This document shows positions 63,856 to 64,000 of a stretch of 64,000 nt of DNA, in pieces (the stretch's first letter is position 1; every line of letters starts with the position of its first letter). The translations under genes and the position numbers were made by a program. This DNA is from Melieria omissa. Its lineage: Eukaryota > Arthropoda > Insecta > Diptera > Ulidiidae. The stretch spans positions 17,223,817 through 17,287,816 of the forward strand of contig OZ020270.1 in the NCBI GenBank assembly GCA_963971225.1, read 5' to 3'. Under the pieces are notes generated by a model. It was given only the letters and a program-made list of their open reading frames with translations, did not search any database and was not told the DNA's origin.

Positions 63856-64000
63856 GCGAGACAGCTGTACGTTTGCCAAGGTTTCAGAGTGCATGCGTTA
63901 GAAGGTGATATCAAATCACACGGACACAAAATCAAGTCACACGTACACAAAAGGACTAGTCAGATTTTTCACACTGCTAGAACAAATCTGACTAGAAATA
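63856..64000. repeat. Structured repeat, copy B, running off the right edge
   Basis: Nearly the same 145 bases as 62,707-62,851, offset by 1,149 bases, so a tandem arrangement may continue beyond the window. Confidence 0.75.

Overview
This is eukaryotic, AT-rich, transposon-dense intergenic DNA from an insect, most likely a higher fly. A tephritid-like genome is my guess from the element families, not something the sequence proves. I found no convincing host gene, tRNA, rRNA or CRISPR array. Almost everything that can be explained is a transposable element, and many insertions can be placed to the base by their target-site duplications (TSDs) and terminal inverted repeats (TIRs).

Layout. 1-5,580: hAT-type and other short DNA elements, including a piggyBac-type MITE inserted in the transposase remnant of a hAT element. 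6,060-24,010: two decayed multi-exon genes, a C2H2 zinc-finger transposase-like gene and a SAM-domain gene. Palindromic TTTATGAACGCGTTCATAAA-type arrays lie on both sides, which suggests one large DNA transposon, possibly CACTA/EnSpm-related. Its last intron has grown to about 10 kb by taking in a palindromic Tc1 relic, an IR/DR-type Tc1 element with a mariner inside it, two Tc1/mariner-type MITEs and a complete 4-kb Gypsy element with 103-bp LTRs. 24,040-30,500: mostly unexplained sequence, with a pogo/Tigger-type element carrying a tRNA-derived SINE, and a piggyBac-type MITE. 30,785-35,930: a broken Helitron split by a pogo-type relic, a tandem-repeat-rich insertion and a Tc1-type MITE.

36,492-47,217: a second copy of the IR/DR Tc1 element, opened by a recent RTE-clade LINE (16-bp TSD) and by a young Gypsy element (two differences between its 381-bp LTRs). 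47,481-48,538: a hAT-type MITE with another MITE inside it. 49,160-62,230: a duplicated AT-rich unit. One copy carries a short mariner. The other carries a TIR element that hosts a LINE with adjacent ORF1 and ORF2, a second LINE nested in the first, and a mariner. 62,700-64,000: more copies of structured, palindrome-rich repeats.

How the parts relate: the elements form insertion hierarchies up to four deep, so relative ages can be read off. The most interesting signal is in the outer LINE at 51,888-55,392. Its two ORFs share one frame and are separated only by a UAG followed by CAAUUA, the CARYYA-type readthrough context, and ORF2 has no usable AUG before its endonuclease domain. Also notable are the large zinc-finger/SAM element with flanking palindromic arrays, and a foldback element sitting exactly on a splice donor.
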